The notes below the pieces were generated by a model. The model was not told where the DNA came from. It saw nothing but the letters and a program-made list of their open reading frames with translations, and did not search any database. DNA of 64,000 nucleotides from Burkholderia plantarii. GTDB taxonomy: Bacteria > Pseudomonadota > Gammaproteobacteria > Burkholderiales > Burkholderiaceae. Below, piece after piece: positions 9,082-18,353 of the stretch. Where the stretch lies: positions 558,001 through 622,000 of the forward strand of contig NZ_CP007212.1 of NCBI RefSeq assembly GCF_001411805.1, given 5' to 3'. The stretch's first letter is position 1; each line of letters starts with the position of its first letter. Both the position numbers and the translations under genes were made by a program.

Positions 9082-9999
9082 ATGAACAAGACCCCGATTT
9101 CCGTCGCACCGCCCAACGGCGCCCATCCGGCCGACGCGCCGGCGCCTGCGGCCCCTGCCGCGCTCGCCGACAGCATCAGCGTGACCGGCTCGCCGCTCGA
9201 CATCGCGGCGCAGCAGGCCGGCACCCAGACGCTGCTGCGCGGCCTCGCGATCCTCGAGGCGATCGCGGGCGGCGCGCGCGACATGCGCGCGATCGGCGCC
9301 GCGCTCGGCACGACGCGCAGCACCACGCACCGGCTCGTCAGCAGCCTGGTGCAGGCGCGCTACCTGCGCCAGGTGCAGGGCGGCTACCTGCTCGGCCCGA
9401 AGCTGATCGAGCTCGGCACCATCGCGCTCGAGCAGATGCCGCTGACGGCCGTGGCGCGTCCGCATCTGGAAGCGCTCGCCGAGGCGACGCTCGACACCAT
9501 CCACCTCGGCATGCGCGACGGCGACGACGTGCTCTACATCGACAAGATTCCCGGCACGCGCGGCCTCGAGATGCGCTCGCGGATCGGCCACCGGATGCCG
9601 CTCGCCTCGACCGGCATCGGCAAGGCGATGATGCTCGACCTCAAGCCCGACACCTGGGCCGCGCTGTTCGAGGCGTCGCGCCGCTCGCTGGCCGGCGTGA
9701 GCTTCAAGCCGGACCGCCGTCCCGATTCGCCGACCTTCCTGCAGCGCATGGCGCACTACGCGGCGGGCGGCTACACGTTCGACCTCGAGGAGAACGAAGC
9801 GTCGATCCGCTGCGTGGCGGCGCCGGTGCGCGACGCGTCGGGCGCGATCGTCGCGGCGGTGTCGGTGGCCAGCACGATTCCGTACATGCCGCTCGACCGG
9901 ATGGACGAACTGATTCCGATCGTGCAGCGCGAGGCGCGCGCGATCTCGGCGGAGCTCGGCTGGAGCGCGCCGCAAACGACCCGCAGGATCAAGCGATGA
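9082..9999 (+). CDS. IclR-family transcriptional regulator of the sugar operon
   Basis: A 305-residue IclR-type regulator. After a Pro/Ala-rich N-terminal 50 residues comes the winged HTH (LLRGLAILEAIAGGARDMRAIG... RSTTHRLVSSLVQARYLR, about residues 53-98) and the effector-binding domain with RSRIGHRMPLASTGIGKAMM and the C-terminal AAPVRDASGAIVAAVSVAS. It is the first gene of the operon and overlaps the next by ATGA. Its position before dgoK and dgoA suggests it senses galactonate, arabinonate or a keto-deoxy intermediate. The ATG at 9082 follows a Pro-rich leader; the N-terminus is the least certain part. Confidence 0.9.
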   Translation: MNKTPISVAPPNGAHPADAPAPAAPAALADSISVTGSPLDIAAQQAGTQTLLRGLAILEAIAGGARDMRAIGAALGTTRSTTHRLVSSLVQARYLRQVQGGYLLGPKLIELGTIALEQMPLTAVARPHLEALAEATLDTIHLGMRDGDDVLYIDKIPGTRGLEMRSRIGHRMPLASTGIGKAMMLDLKPDTWAALFEASRRSLAGVSFKPDRRPDSPTFLQRMAHYAAGGYTFDLEENEASIRCVAAPVRDASGAIVAAVSVASTIPYMPLDRMDELIPIVQREARAISAELGWSAPQTTRRIKR

Positions 10000-11003
10000 C
10001 GATGTCCCGACCGGCTCCGAGCCCCGCCGCCCCCGCCTTGATCGCGATCGACTGGGGCACCACCTCGATGCGCGCGTTCCTGTTCGCCGCCGACGGCAGC
10101 GTGCTCGAATCGAACGCCCATCCGGCCGGCGTGATGAACCTGCCGCGCGCGGGCGGCACGGCCGCCTTCGACGCGGCGTTCGAGTCGGCCTGCGGCGCCT
10201 GGCTCGACCGCGCGCCGGGGCTGCCGGTGCTGGCGGCCGGCATGGTCGGCAGCGCCCAGGGCTGGCGCGAGGCGCCCTACGTCAACACCCCGGTCGACGC
10301 CGACGCGCTGGTGGCCGGCCTGATCCGCGTCGAATCCTCGCGCGGCGTGGCGGTGGCGATCGTGCCCGGCGTGCTGGAGCCGGGCACGCTGCCCGACGTG
10401 ATGCGCGGCGAGGAAACCCAGATCGTCGGCGCGCTGGCCGGCGACGCCGCGTTCGCGAGCGGCGCCGCGGGCGCGCTGATCGGCCTGCCCGGCACGCACG
10501 CCAAGTGGGCCTGGGTGCGCGACGGGCGCATCGAGCGCTTCCGCACCTACATGACGGGCGAGCTGTTCGCGACGCTGCGCGACCACACCATCCTCGGCCG
10601 CACCATGCAGGCCGGCGAGGCCGACCTCGACGCGTTCCGGCGCGGCGTCGGCGTGGCGCGTGAGAGCCGCGATGCGGGCCTGCTCGCCACCATCTTCAGC
10701 ACCCGCACGCTGGGCTTGACCGGCCAGCTCGCGCCGCAGGCGCAGGGCGACTACCTGTCCGGGCTGCTGATCGGCCACGAACTGAACGCGCTGGTCGCGA
10801 TGCTGGCCGGGGTCGGCGCCACGCTGGCCGCGCAGCCGCCGAGCCTGATCGGCGACGTGGTGCTGTGCGAACGTTATCTGACGGCGCTGCGCGAGTTCGG
10901 CTGCGACGGCGCGCGCGTGGTCGAGCGCGCGACCGAGCGCGGGCTCTGGCGCATCGCCAGCCAGGCGGGCCTCGTCGGCGCCGCCGTCCGCGCGGCGAGC
11001 TGA
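9996..11003 (+). CDS. dgoK: 2-dehydro-3-deoxygalactonokinase
   Basis: Phosphorylates 2-keto-3-deoxygalactonate at O6 with ATP, a step of the De Ley-Doudoroff pathway. The 335-residue DgoK-family protein starts with an ASKHA-like phosphate loop, ALIAIDWGTTSMRAFLF at about residues 14-30, and carries GLPGTHAKWAWV (about residues 166-177) and FRTYMTGELFATLR characteristic of DgoK. The ATG overlaps the regulator stop by 4 bp; a second in-frame ATG lies 6 bases downstream. The partner aldolase dgoA follows. Confidence 0.94.
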   Translation: MTMSRPAPSPAAPALIAIDWGTTSMRAFLFAADGSVLESNAHPAGVMNLPRAGGTAAFDAAFESACGAWLDRAPGLPVLAAGMVGSAQGWREAPYVNTPVDADALVAGLIRVESSRGVAVAIVPGVLEPGTLPDVMRGEETQIVGALAGDAAFASGAAGALIGLPGTHAKWAWVRDGRIERFRTYMTGELFATLRDHTILGRTMQAGEADLDAFRRGVGVARESRDAGLLATIFSTRTLGLTGQLAPQAQGDYLSGLLIGHELNALVAMLAGVGATLAAQPPSLIGDVVLCERYLTALREFGCDGARVVERATERGLWRIASQAGLVGAAVRAAS

Positions 11004-11036
11004 GCGCCGCGCCACCGCATCCAGGAGATTGAACCG

Positions 11037-11717
11037 ATGTCATCCGAACTCACGCTGCCCGCCCCGTACACGCCGCACGAGGGGCTCGCTCGCGCGTTCG
11101 CCGCGTGTCCGCTGGTCGCGATCATGCGCGGCCTCACGCCGGCCGAGGCGGTCGGGCACGGCGAGGCGCTGGTCGAGGCCGGCTTCCGGCTGATCGAGGT
11201 GCCGCTCAACTCGCCCGATCCGTTCGCGAGCATCGCCGCGCTGCGCGCCGCGCTGCCCGCCGAGGTGCTGGTGGGCGCCGGCACCGTGCTGCGTCCCGAG
11301 TACGTCGACGAGGTCGCGCGCGCCGGCGGCGAACTGATCGTGATGCCGCACGCGGACGCCGACGTGATCCGCCGTGCCAAGGCGCTCGGCCTCGCCAGCG
11401 CGCCCGGCGTGGCCACGCCGAGCGAGGCGTTCGCCGCGTTGCGCGCCGGCGCCGACGTGCTGAAGATGTTCCCGGCCGAGCAGCTCGGCCCGGTGGCCGT
11501 GAAGGCGTGGCGCGCCGTGATCGACGCGCGTGTGCCGCTGGTGCCGGTGGGCGGCGTGACGCCCGACAACATGGGGCCGTACCTGAGCGCGGGCGCCGAC
11601 GGCTTCGGCCTCGGCTCGGCGCTCTACCGGCCGGGCCAGGGCGTGGCCACCACGGCGCTGCACGCGCGGGCCTATGTGAAGGGCCTCGCGATCGCGCGCG
11701 GCGGAGCCGCCAAATGA
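11037..11717 (+). CDS. dgoA: 2-dehydro-3-deoxy-6-phosphogalactonate aldolase
   Basis: Cleaves KDPGal to pyruvate and glyceraldehyde 3-phosphate. A 226-residue class I aldolase of the KDPG/KHG group: LVAIMRGLTPAEAVGHG at the N-terminus, LIEVPLNSPDPF (catalytic Glu region), VGAGTVLRPEYVD, and the Schiff-base Lys in ADVLKMFPAEQLG near residue 142. The sequence is distinct from the eda product at 51.2 kb, and the pairing with dgoK supports the galactonate assignment. A clear AGGAG precedes the ATG, and its stop overlaps the next start (ATGA). Confidence 0.94.
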   Translation: MSSELTLPAPYTPHEGLARAFAACPLVAIMRGLTPAEAVGHGEALVEAGFRLIEVPLNSPDPFASIAALRAALPAEVLVGAGTVLRPEYVDEVARAGGELIVMPHADADVIRRAKALGLASAPGVATPSEAFAALRAGADVLKMFPAEQLGPVAVKAWRAVIDARVPLVPVGGVTPDNMGPYLSAGADGFGLGSALYRPGQGVATTALHARAYVKGLAIARGGAAK

Positions 11718-12493
11718 ACCGGCTGGCCGGCAAGACCGCGCTGGTGACGGGCGCGGGCCGCGGCATCGGCGCCGCGATCGCGCTGGCGTTCGCGCGCGAG
11801 GGCGCGGCGGTGGTGATCGCCGAGCTCGACGAGGCGGCGGGCCGCGAGGCGGCCGCCTCGATCGCGCAGGCGGTGCCCGGCGCGCGCGTGCTCGCGCAGC
11901 GCACCGACGTGACCGATAGCGCCTCGGTGGCCGGCGCGGTGGCCGCGGCCGAGCGCGAGTTCGGCGCGCTCGACGTGCTGGTCAACAACGCCGGCGTGAA
12001 CGTGTTCTGCGATCCGCTGACGATGCGCGACGAGGACTGGCGGCGCTGCTTCGCGGTGGACCTCGACGGCGTCTGGAACGGTTGCCGCGCGGCGCTGCCG
12101 GGCATGGTCGAACGGCGTCGCGGCAGCATCGTCAACATCGCCTCGACGCACGCGAGCCAGATCATTCCCGGCTGCTTCCCGTACCCGGTCGCCAAGCACG
12201 GCGTGCTGGGCCTGACGCGCGCGCTCGGCATCGAATACGCGCCGCGCAACGTGCGCGTGAACGCGATCGCGCCGGGCTACATCGAGACGCAGCTGACGCA
12301 CGACTGGTGGAACGCTCAGCCCGATCCCCAGGCGGCGCGCGAGGCCACGCTCGCGCTGCCGCCGATGAAGCGCATCGGGCAGCCCGAAGAAGTGGCGATG
12401 ACCGCGGTGTTCCTCGCCTCGGACGAGGCGCCGTTCATCAACGCCACCTGCATCACGATCGACGGCGGGCGCACGGCGCTCTACCACGACTGA
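11714..12493 (+). CDS. Short-chain dehydrogenase/reductase, probable sugar 1-dehydrogenase (1st)
   Basis: A 259-residue classical SDR: cofactor motif TGAGRGIG (residues 12-19), NNAGV, the catalytic Ser in IASTHAS and the YPVAK active site near residues 156-160, then APGYIETQLT. An Asp or Glu-rich loop after beta-2 (AELDEAAG) suggests NAD preference. In this operon it may oxidise D-galactose or L-arabinose to the lactone, or act on a later intermediate; the sequence does not say which. Translationally coupled to dgoA. Confidence 0.85.
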   Translation: MNRLAGKTALVTGAGRGIGAAIALAFAREGAAVVIAELDEAAGREAAASIAQAVPGARVLAQRTDVTDSASVAGAVAAAEREFGALDVLVNNAGVNVFCDPLTMRDEDWRRCFAVDLDGVWNGCRAALPGMVERRRGSIVNIASTHASQIIPGCFPYPVAKHGVLGLTRALGIEYAPRNVRVNAIAPGYIETQLTHDWWNAQPDPQAAREATLALPPMKRIGQPEEVAMTAVFLASDEAPFINATCITIDGGRTALYHD

Positions 12494-12622
12494 CGGCGGC
12501 GGCCCGCGCGCCGGCGGCAGGCAGGATTGGAAAGACCGCAGCACGCGACGGCCGCGCGCGTGTTGCGTCACAGAACCAGGCGGCCGGAAACGAAAGAAGT
12601 GGCACAACAGGAGACGACCCAG

Positions 12623-13618
12623 ATGAAACGCAGAACCTTTGTCACGCTCGCCGCGGCGGCGGCCATCCTCGCCGGCGCGCCGGTGGTCCATGCAGCCGAC
12701 CCGGTGAAGATCGGCTTCCTCGTGAAGCAGCCGGAAGAGCCGTGGTTCCAGGACGAATGGAAGTTCGCCGAAATGGCCGCCAAGGCCAAGGGCTTCACGC
12801 TCGTGAAGATCGGCGCGCCGTCGGGCGAAAAGGTGATGAGCGCGATCGACAACCTTTCGGCGCAGCAGGCGCAGGGCTTCATCATCTGCACGCCGGACGT
12901 GAAGCTCGGGCCGGGCATCGTCGCCAAGGCCAAGTCGCACAACCTGAAGATGATGACGGTGGACGACCGCCTCGTGGACGGCAGCGGCAAGCCGATCGAA
13001 TCGGTGCCGCACATGGGCATTTCCGCCTACAACATCGGCAAGCAGGCCGGCGACGGGATCGCCGCCGAGATCAAGAAGCGCGGCTGGAACATGGCCGAAG
13101 TCGGCGCGATCGACATCACCTACGAGCAGCTGCCGACCGCGCATGACCGCACCTCGGGCGCGACCGACGCGCTGGTGGCGGCCGGCTTCCCGAAGGCGAA
13201 CGTGATCGCGGCGCCGCAGGCGAAGACCGACACCGAGAACGCGTTCAACGCGGCCAACATCGCGCTGACCAAGAACCCGCAGTTCAAGCACTGGGTGGCC
13301 TACGGCCTGAACGACGAAGCGGTGCTGGGCGCCGTGCGCGCCGCCGAAGGCCGCGGCTTCAAGGCCGACAACATGATCGGCATCGGCATCGGCGGTTCGG
13401 ATTCGGCGCTCAACGAGTTCAAGAAGCCGCAGCCGACGGGCTTCTACGGCACCGTCATCATCAGCCCGAAGCGTCACGGCGAGGAAACCTCGGACCTGAT
13501 GTACGCGTGGATCACGCAGAACAAGATGCCGCCGATGCTGACGCTGACGACCGGCATGCTGGCGACGCGCACCAACGTGAACATGGTGCGCACGGAGATG
13601 GGTCTCGCGTCGAACTGA
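12623..13618 (+). CDS. araF: Sugar ABC transporter periplasmic binding protein, AraF type
   Basis: A 331-residue periplasmic type I binding protein. It has a Sec signal peptide (residues 1 to about 24, cleavage after VVHA), then the stretch IGFLVKQPEEPWFQDEWKFA, which closely resembles E. coli AraF as I know it; QGFIICTPDVKLG and FKHWVAYGLNDEAVLGAVRA follow. AraF-type proteins bind L-arabinose and, in many species, also D-galactose or D-fucose. The ATG at 12623 gives the signal peptide; the frame is open upstream but not leader-like. It is followed by araG and araH. Confidence 0.93.
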   Translation: MKRRTFVTLAAAAAILAGAPVVHAADPVKIGFLVKQPEEPWFQDEWKFAEMAAKAKGFTLVKIGAPSGEKVMSAIDNLSAQQAQGFIICTPDVKLGPGIVAKAKSHNLKMMTVDDRLVDGSGKPIESVPHMGISAYNIGKQAGDGIAAEIKKRGWNMAEVGAIDITYEQLPTAHDRTSGATDALVAAGFPKANVIAAPQAKTDTENAFNAANIALTKNPQFKHWVAYGLNDEAVLGAVRAAEGRGFKADNMIGIGIGGSDSALNEFKKPQPTGFYGTVIISPKRHGEETSDLMYAWITQNKMPPMLTLTTGMLATRTNVNMVRTEMGLASN

Positions 13619-13708
13619 TGCGCGGCCGGCCTCGGGCCGGCGCGCATCCGGCGTGAAAGCGGGCCGCCGCGGCGTGCGGCGGCCCGGCAACAAGACAGTG
13701 GAGGCGAT

Positions 13709-15220
13709 GTGACTGCGGTTCTGCGTTTCGACAATATCGGCAAGGTCTTCCCCGGCGTGCGGGCGCTCGACGGCATTTCGTTCGACGTCCACGCGGGGCA
13801 GGTCCACGGCCTCATGGGCGAGAACGGCGCGGGCAAGTCGACGCTGCTGAAGATCCTCGGCGGCGAATATCAGCCCGATTCGGGCAGCGTGCTGGTGGAC
13901 GGCGAGCCGGTGCGCTTCACCAGCGCGGCGGCCTCGATCGGCGCCGGCATCGCGGTGATCCACCAGGAATTGCAGTACGTGCCCGACCTCACGGTGGCCG
14001 AGAACCTGATGCTCGGCCGGCTGCCGAACGCGCTCGGCTGGGTGCGCAAGGGCGATGCACGGCGCCACGTGCGCGAGCGCCTGGAAGCGATGGGCGTCGA
14101 CCTCGATCCGCAGGCCAAGCTGCGGCGCCTGTCGATCGCGCAGCGCCAGATGGTCGAGATCTGCAAGGCGCTGATGCGCAACGCGCGCGTGATCGCGCTC
14201 GACGAGCCCACCAGTTCGCTGTCGCACCGCGAGACCGAGGTGCTGTTCAAGCTGGTCGACGACCTGCGCGCGCAGGGCCGCGCGCTGATCTACATCTCGC
14301 ACCGGATGGACGAGATCTACCGGCTCTGCGACGCCTGCACGATCTTCCGCGACGGCCGCCGGATCGCCTCGCACCCGGAACTGGCCGAGGTGTCGCGCGA
14401 GCAGCTGGTGAGCCAGATGGTCGGCCGCGAGATCAACGATATCTATCATTACCGGCCGCGCGCGCTCGGCGAGCAGCGGCTCGAGGTGGATGGCCTGGCC
14501 GCCGACAAACTGCGCGCGCCGGCCAGCTTCACGGTGCGCGCCGGCGAGATCGTCGGCTTCTTCGGGCTGGTGGGCGCCGGGCGCAGCGAGCTGATGCGCG
14601 TGATCTACGGCGCCGACCGCAAGCGCGGCGGCACCGTCACGCTCGACGGCAAGCGCATCGACGTGCGCCGCACCGGCGACGCGATCCGCCACGGCATCGT
14701 GCTGTGTCCGGAAGACCGCAAGGAAGAGGGGATCGTCGCGATGGCGACGGTCGCCGAGAACATCAACATCAGCTGCCGCCGCCATTCGCTGCGCGCCGGG
14801 ATGTTCCTGAACGGCCGGCAGGAGGCGCAGACCGCCGAGCGCTTCATCAAGCTGCTGAAGATCAAGACGCCGAGCCGCCGCCAGAAGATCCGCTTCCTGT
14901 CGGGCGGCAACCAGCAGAAGGCGATCCTCTCGCGCTGGCTGGCCGAGCCCGACCTGAAGGTCGTGATCCTCGACGAGCCGACGCGCGGCATCGACGTGGG
15001 CGCCAAGAACGAGATCTACCAGGTGATCTACGAGCTGGCCGAACGCGGCTGCGCGATCGTGATGGTGTCCTCGGAGCTGCCGGAGGTGCTCGGCGTGTCC
15101 GACCGCATCGTGGTGATGCGCGAAGGCCGGATCGCGGGCGAGGTCGCGCGCGCCGAGGCGAACGAACAGGTGGTGCTGAATCTCGCGCTGCCGCAGGGGC
15201 CGGCCGGGCAGGCCGCCTGA
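13709..15220 (+). CDS. araG: Sugar ABC transporter ATP-binding protein, AraG type
   Basis: A 503-residue cytoplasmic protein with two ABC domains, as in AraG/RbsA/MglA. Domain 1 has Walker [14 protein letters not shown] (about residues 38-50), signature [11 protein letters not shown] and Walker [12 protein letters not shown]. Domain 2 has the degenerate P-loop [10 protein letters not shown], signature [11 protein letters not shown] and [15 protein letters not shown]. The GTG at 13709 was chosen because a purine-rich GTGGAGG lies just upstream and the product starts at the conserved N-terminus; an adjacent ATG runs straight into a stop. Powers AraFGH import. Confidence 0.95.
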   Translation: MTAVLRFDNIGKVFPGVRALDGISFDVHAGQVHGLMGENGAGKSTLLKILGGEYQPDSGSVLVDGEPVRFTSAAASIGAGIAVIHQELQYVPDLTVAENLMLGRLPNALGWVRKGDARRHVRERLEAMGVDLDPQAKLRRLSIAQRQMVEICKALMRNARVIALDEPTSSLSHRETEVLFKLVDDLRAQGRALIYISHRMDEIYRLCDACTIFRDGRRIASHPELAEVSREQLVSQMVGREINDIYHYRPRALGEQRLEVDGLAADKLRAPASFTVRAGEIVGFFGLVGAGRSELMRVIYGADRKRGGTVTLDGKRIDVRRTGDAIRHGIVLCPEDRKEEGIVAMATVAENINISCRRHSLRAGMFLNGRQEAQTAERFIKLLKIKTPSRRQKIRFLSGGNQQKAILSRWLAEPDLKVVILDEPTRGIDVGAKNEIYQVIYELAERGCAIVMVSSELPEVLGVSDRIVVMREGRIAGEVARAEANEQVVLNLALPQGPAGQAA

Positions 15221-15291
15221 GCGGCACGCACGGGCGAACCAATCAACATGGAGATGGCGCGGCCTCGCCGCGCGACGCAGGGAGCGACACG

Positions 15292-16308
15292 ATGCAAGCC
15301 AAGGAAAGTATCACGCAGGCAGCCGCCAAACGCGCGGCCGAAGCCTTGATTCCGCAGAGCAACGACCGGCAGAAGTGGTGGCAGCAGATCACCGACTACA
15401 GCCTGATCGTGATCTTCGCGGTGATGTTCATCACCATGTCGGTGACGGTCGATCACTTCTTCTCGATCGACAACATGCTCGGGCTCGCGCTGTCGATCTC
15501 GCAGATCGGCATGGTCGCCTGCACCATGATGTTCTGTCTCGCCTCGCGCGACTTCGACCTGTCGGTCGGCTCGACGGTGGCGTTCTCGGGCGTGCTCTGC
15601 GCGATGGTGCTGAACGCCACCGACAACACCTTCATCGCGATCGTCGCGGCGATCGCGGCCGGCGCCGCGATCGGCTTCGTCAACGGCGCGGTGATCGCCT
15701 ACCTGCGCATCAACGCGCTGATCACCACGCTCGCCACCATGGAGATCGTGCGCGGGCTCGGCTTCATCGTCTCGCACGGTCAGGCGGTGGGCGTCTCGTC
15801 GGAGACCTTCATCGCGCTGGGCGGCCTCGCGCTGTTCGGCGTGTCGCTGCCGATCTGGGTCACGCTGCTCTGTTTCATCGTGTTCGGCGTGATGCTGAAC
15901 CAGACCGTCTACGGCCGCAACACGCTCGCGATCGGCGGCAATCCGGAAGCCTCGCGCCTGGCCGGCATCAACGTCGAGCGCACGCGCGTCTGGATCTTCC
16001 TGGTCCAGGGCGCCGTGACCGCGCTGGCGGGCGTGATCCTCGCCTCGCGGATCACCTCGGGCCAGCCGAATGCGGCCGAGGGCTTCGAGCTCAACGTGAT
16101 CTCGGCCTGCGTGCTCGGCGGCGTGTCGCTGCTGGGCGGGCGCGCGACGATCTCGGGCGTGGTGATCGGCGTGCTGATCATGGGCACGGTCGAGAACGTG
16201 ATGAACCTGCTCAACATCGACGCGTTCTACCAGTACCTCGTGCGCGGCGCGATCCTGCTCGCCGCGGTGCTGCTCGACCAGTTGAAGAACCGCGGCACGC
16301 GCGACTGA
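15292..16308 (+). CDS. araH: Sugar ABC transporter permease, AraH type
   Basis: A 338-residue inner-membrane permease with about ten hydrophobic segments, beginning after a hydrophilic 35-residue N-terminus. It contains ASRDFDLSVGSTVAFSGV and NALITTLATMEIVRGLGFI, the conserved BPD_transp_2 features, and VYGRNTLAIGGNPEASRLAGI, the EAA-like loop that docks on AraG. AraH is the only permease, so it probably works as a homodimer. It starts at ATG 15292 with GGGAG upstream. Confidence 0.94.
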   Translation: MQAKESITQAAAKRAAEALIPQSNDRQKWWQQITDYSLIVIFAVMFITMSVTVDHFFSIDNMLGLALSISQIGMVACTMMFCLASRDFDLSVGSTVAFSGVLCAMVLNATDNTFIAIVAAIAAGAAIGFVNGAVIAYLRINALITTLATMEIVRGLGFIVSHGQAVGVSSETFIALGGLALFGVSLPIWVTLLCFIVFGVMLNQTVYGRNTLAIGGNPEASRLAGINVERTRVWIFLVQGAVTALAGVILASRITSGQPNAAEGFELNVISACVLGGVSLLGGRATISGVVIGVLIMGTVENVMNLLNIDAFYQYLVRGAILLAAVLLDQLKNRGTRD

Positions 16309-16330
16309 CGCGCGCCGGGAGGAACACCAG

Positions 16331-17119
16331 ATGAACCAGGCAATGACGGCCGACGCGGTGCGCGGCGCGCGCTACCCGAGCCTCGCCGATCGCGCGGTGC
16401 TGATCACGGGCGGCGCCACCGGCATCGGCGCGGCGTTCGTCGCGCACTTCGCGGCGCAGGGCGCGCGGGTCGGCTTCGTCGATCTCGACGCCGAGGCCGG
16501 CACCGCGCTCGCCGAGGCGCTGGCCGACGCGCGCCACGCGCCGGCCTTCGTCGCGGCCGACATCACCGACATCGACGCGCTGCGCCGCGCGATCGAGGAG
16601 CTGCGCGTGAAGACCGGCCCGATCGCGGTGCTCGTCAACAACGCGGCGAACGACAAACGCCACCGCATCGAGGACGTCACGCCCGAGTCGTTCGACGCGG
16701 CGATCGCGGTCAACCTGCGCCACCAGTTCTTCGCCGCGCAGGCCGTGGCCGACGACATGAAGGCGGCGGGCGGCGGCGCGATCATCAACCTCGGCTCGAT
16801 CGGCTGGATGCTGAAGAATGGCGGCTATCCCGTCTACGCGACCTCGAAGGCCGCGATCCAGGGGCTCACGCGCTCGCTCGCACGCGATCTCGGGCCGTTC
16901 GGGATTCGCGTCAACACGCTGGTGCCGGGCTGGGTGATGACCGACAAGCAGCGGCGGTTGTGGCTCGACGATGCGGGACGCGCGGCGATCCAGGCCGGCC
17001 AGTGCCTCGACGCCGAACTGCTGCCGGACGATCTGGCGCGCGCCGCGCTGTTTTTGGCCTCCGACGACAGTCGCATGATGACGGCGCAGGACGTCGTCAT
17101 CGACGGCGGATGGGCTTGA
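16331..17119 (+). CDS. Short-chain dehydrogenase/reductase, probable aldose 1-dehydrogenase (2nd)
   Basis: A 262-residue SDR with TGGATGIG (about residues 25-32), VGFVDLDAEAG (acidic residue after beta-2, favouring NAD), NNAANDKRH, LGSIGWMLKNGGYPVYATSK (catalytic Ser and Tyr-x-x-x-Lys) and PGWVMTDKQRRLW. The overall pattern resembles the L-arabinose/D-galactose 1-dehydrogenases of this family that feed oxidative pentose or galactose pathways. It sits immediately downstream of the importer with a GGAGGAA site, so it is the better of the two SDRs for the first oxidation step. Substrate is inference. Confidence 0.86.
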   Translation: MNQAMTADAVRGARYPSLADRAVLITGGATGIGAAFVAHFAAQGARVGFVDLDAEAGTALAEALADARHAPAFVAADITDIDALRRAIEELRVKTGPIAVLVNNAANDKRHRIEDVTPESFDAAIAVNLRHQFFAAQAVADDMKAAGGGAIINLGSIGWMLKNGGYPVYATSKAAIQGLTRSLARDLGPFGIRVNTLVPGWVMTDKQRRLWLDDAGRAAIQAGQCLDAELLPDDLARAALFLASDDSRMMTAQDVVIDGGWA

Positions 17120-17180
17120 TCCGGCACGCGCAGTAGCCAGGCGGCGGCCCGAGTGGCGCCGCCGCAGACAGGAGACGATC

Positions 17181-18242
17181 ATGACGACATCGACCATCGG
17201 CAATGTGCCTTCCGCGTCCGCCGCGCGCTCGCGGCGCGCCCGCCTCGCCGCGGCCGCGCAGCCGGTGAGCCCCGGGCCGCAGACCTCGAGCGTCGCGCAG
17301 GGCGTACACGAGGCGGCCGACGCGGCGGTCACGCTGGCCAGCGCGGAGTTGCGGCTCGACGTGGTGCCGCATCTGGGCGGCGGCATCGCGCGCTTCGACT
17401 GGCGCGGCGACGGCGCCTCCACGCCGATCTTCCGCGGCTGCGACCACGTCGATGCCGGCACCGATCCGAACGCGCTCGGCTGCTATCCGCTGCTGCCGTA
17501 TTCGAACCGGATCGGCGGCGGGCGCTTCGAGTGCGAGGGGCGCCCCGTCGAGGTGCCGAGGAACCGCCAGGTCGAGCCGCTGCCGATCCATGGCGACGGC
17601 TGGCTCGCGCGCTGGCACATCGACGACGTCTCGCCGACCGGGCTGCAGCTCTCGCTCGATCGTCGCGACGGCGCGCCCTACGCCTATCGCGCGACGCAGT
17701 CGTATGCGCTCGACGGCGCGACGCTGACGATCGCGCTGGCGATCGAGAACTGCGGCGCCGAGCGGCTGCCGTTCGGGCTCGGCGTGCATCCGTTCATCGT
17801 GCGCGACGCCGGCACCGAACTCGCGGCGGCCGCCAGCGGTCTCTGGCTGTCGGGCGCCGACTGGCTGCCGCGCCGCCACGTGACGGTGCCGCCCGCCTGG
17901 CAGTTCGGCATCGCCTATCCACTGCCCGGCACGCTCGTCAATCATGCGTTCACGGGCTGGGGCGGCCGCGCGACCGTCGCCTGGCCGTCGCGCGGGCTGA
18001 CCATGGACATCGAATCGGACGCCGACTGCTACGTGCTCTACACGCCGCCCGGCGAGTCGTTCTTCTGCTTCGAGCCGGTCGATCACCCGATCAACGCCGT
18101 GAACCTGCCCGGCGGCGCCGAGCTGCACGGCATGACGCTGCTCGGCCCCGGCGAGCGGCTCGCGCGGCGCTTCCGCTTCACGGTGGAACGCGCCGACCCG
18201 CGCGCGGCGTCGGCCGCCGCGCGAGGCGCCCCGGCGCGCTGA
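17181..18242 (+). CDS. Aldose 1-epimerase family protein
   Basis: A 353-residue galactose-mutarotase-like protein. The core begins near residue 50 (LASAELRLDVVPHLGGGIARFDW) and has NALGCYPLLPYSNRIGGGRF (substrate-binding Arg), LPIHGDGWLARW (catalytic His), GLGVHPFIV and the late Glu in FCFEPVDHPINAVN. It would interconvert the anomers of imported arabinose or galactose ahead of the dehydrogenase. The first about 45 residues are Ala/Arg/Ser-rich and not part of the fold; no better internal ATG was seen, so the start is kept. Last gene of the operon. Confidence 0.88.
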   Translation: MTTSTIGNVPSASAARSRRARLAAAAQPVSPGPQTSSVAQGVHEAADAAVTLASAELRLDVVPHLGGGIARFDWRGDGASTPIFRGCDHVDAGTDPNALGCYPLLPYSNRIGGGRFECEGRPVEVPRNRQVEPLPIHGDGWLARWHIDDVSPTGLQLSLDRRDGAPYAYRATQSYALDGATLTIALAIENCGAERLPFGLGVHPFIVRDAGTELAAAASGLWLSGADWLPRRHVTVPPAWQFGIAYPLPGTLVNHAFTGWGGRATVAWPSRGLTMDIESDADCYVLYTPPGESFFCFEPVDHPINAVNLPGGAELHGMTLLGPGERLARRFRFTVERADPRAASAAARGAPAR

Positions 18243-18353
18243 AGCGGCGCCTCGGTTCGACGCCGGGCCTCGACGCCAGGCGCGGTCCGGCCCGGCCCGC
18301 GCGATGGCTGCGGGTAAAATACGCGGCATTTCCTCAACGATCCGCCGCGAAAC

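Noticed and set aside
11672..14785. Long minus-strand open frame across the sugar operon
   Set aside because: Covers several genuine plus-strand genes and has no coherent protein features.
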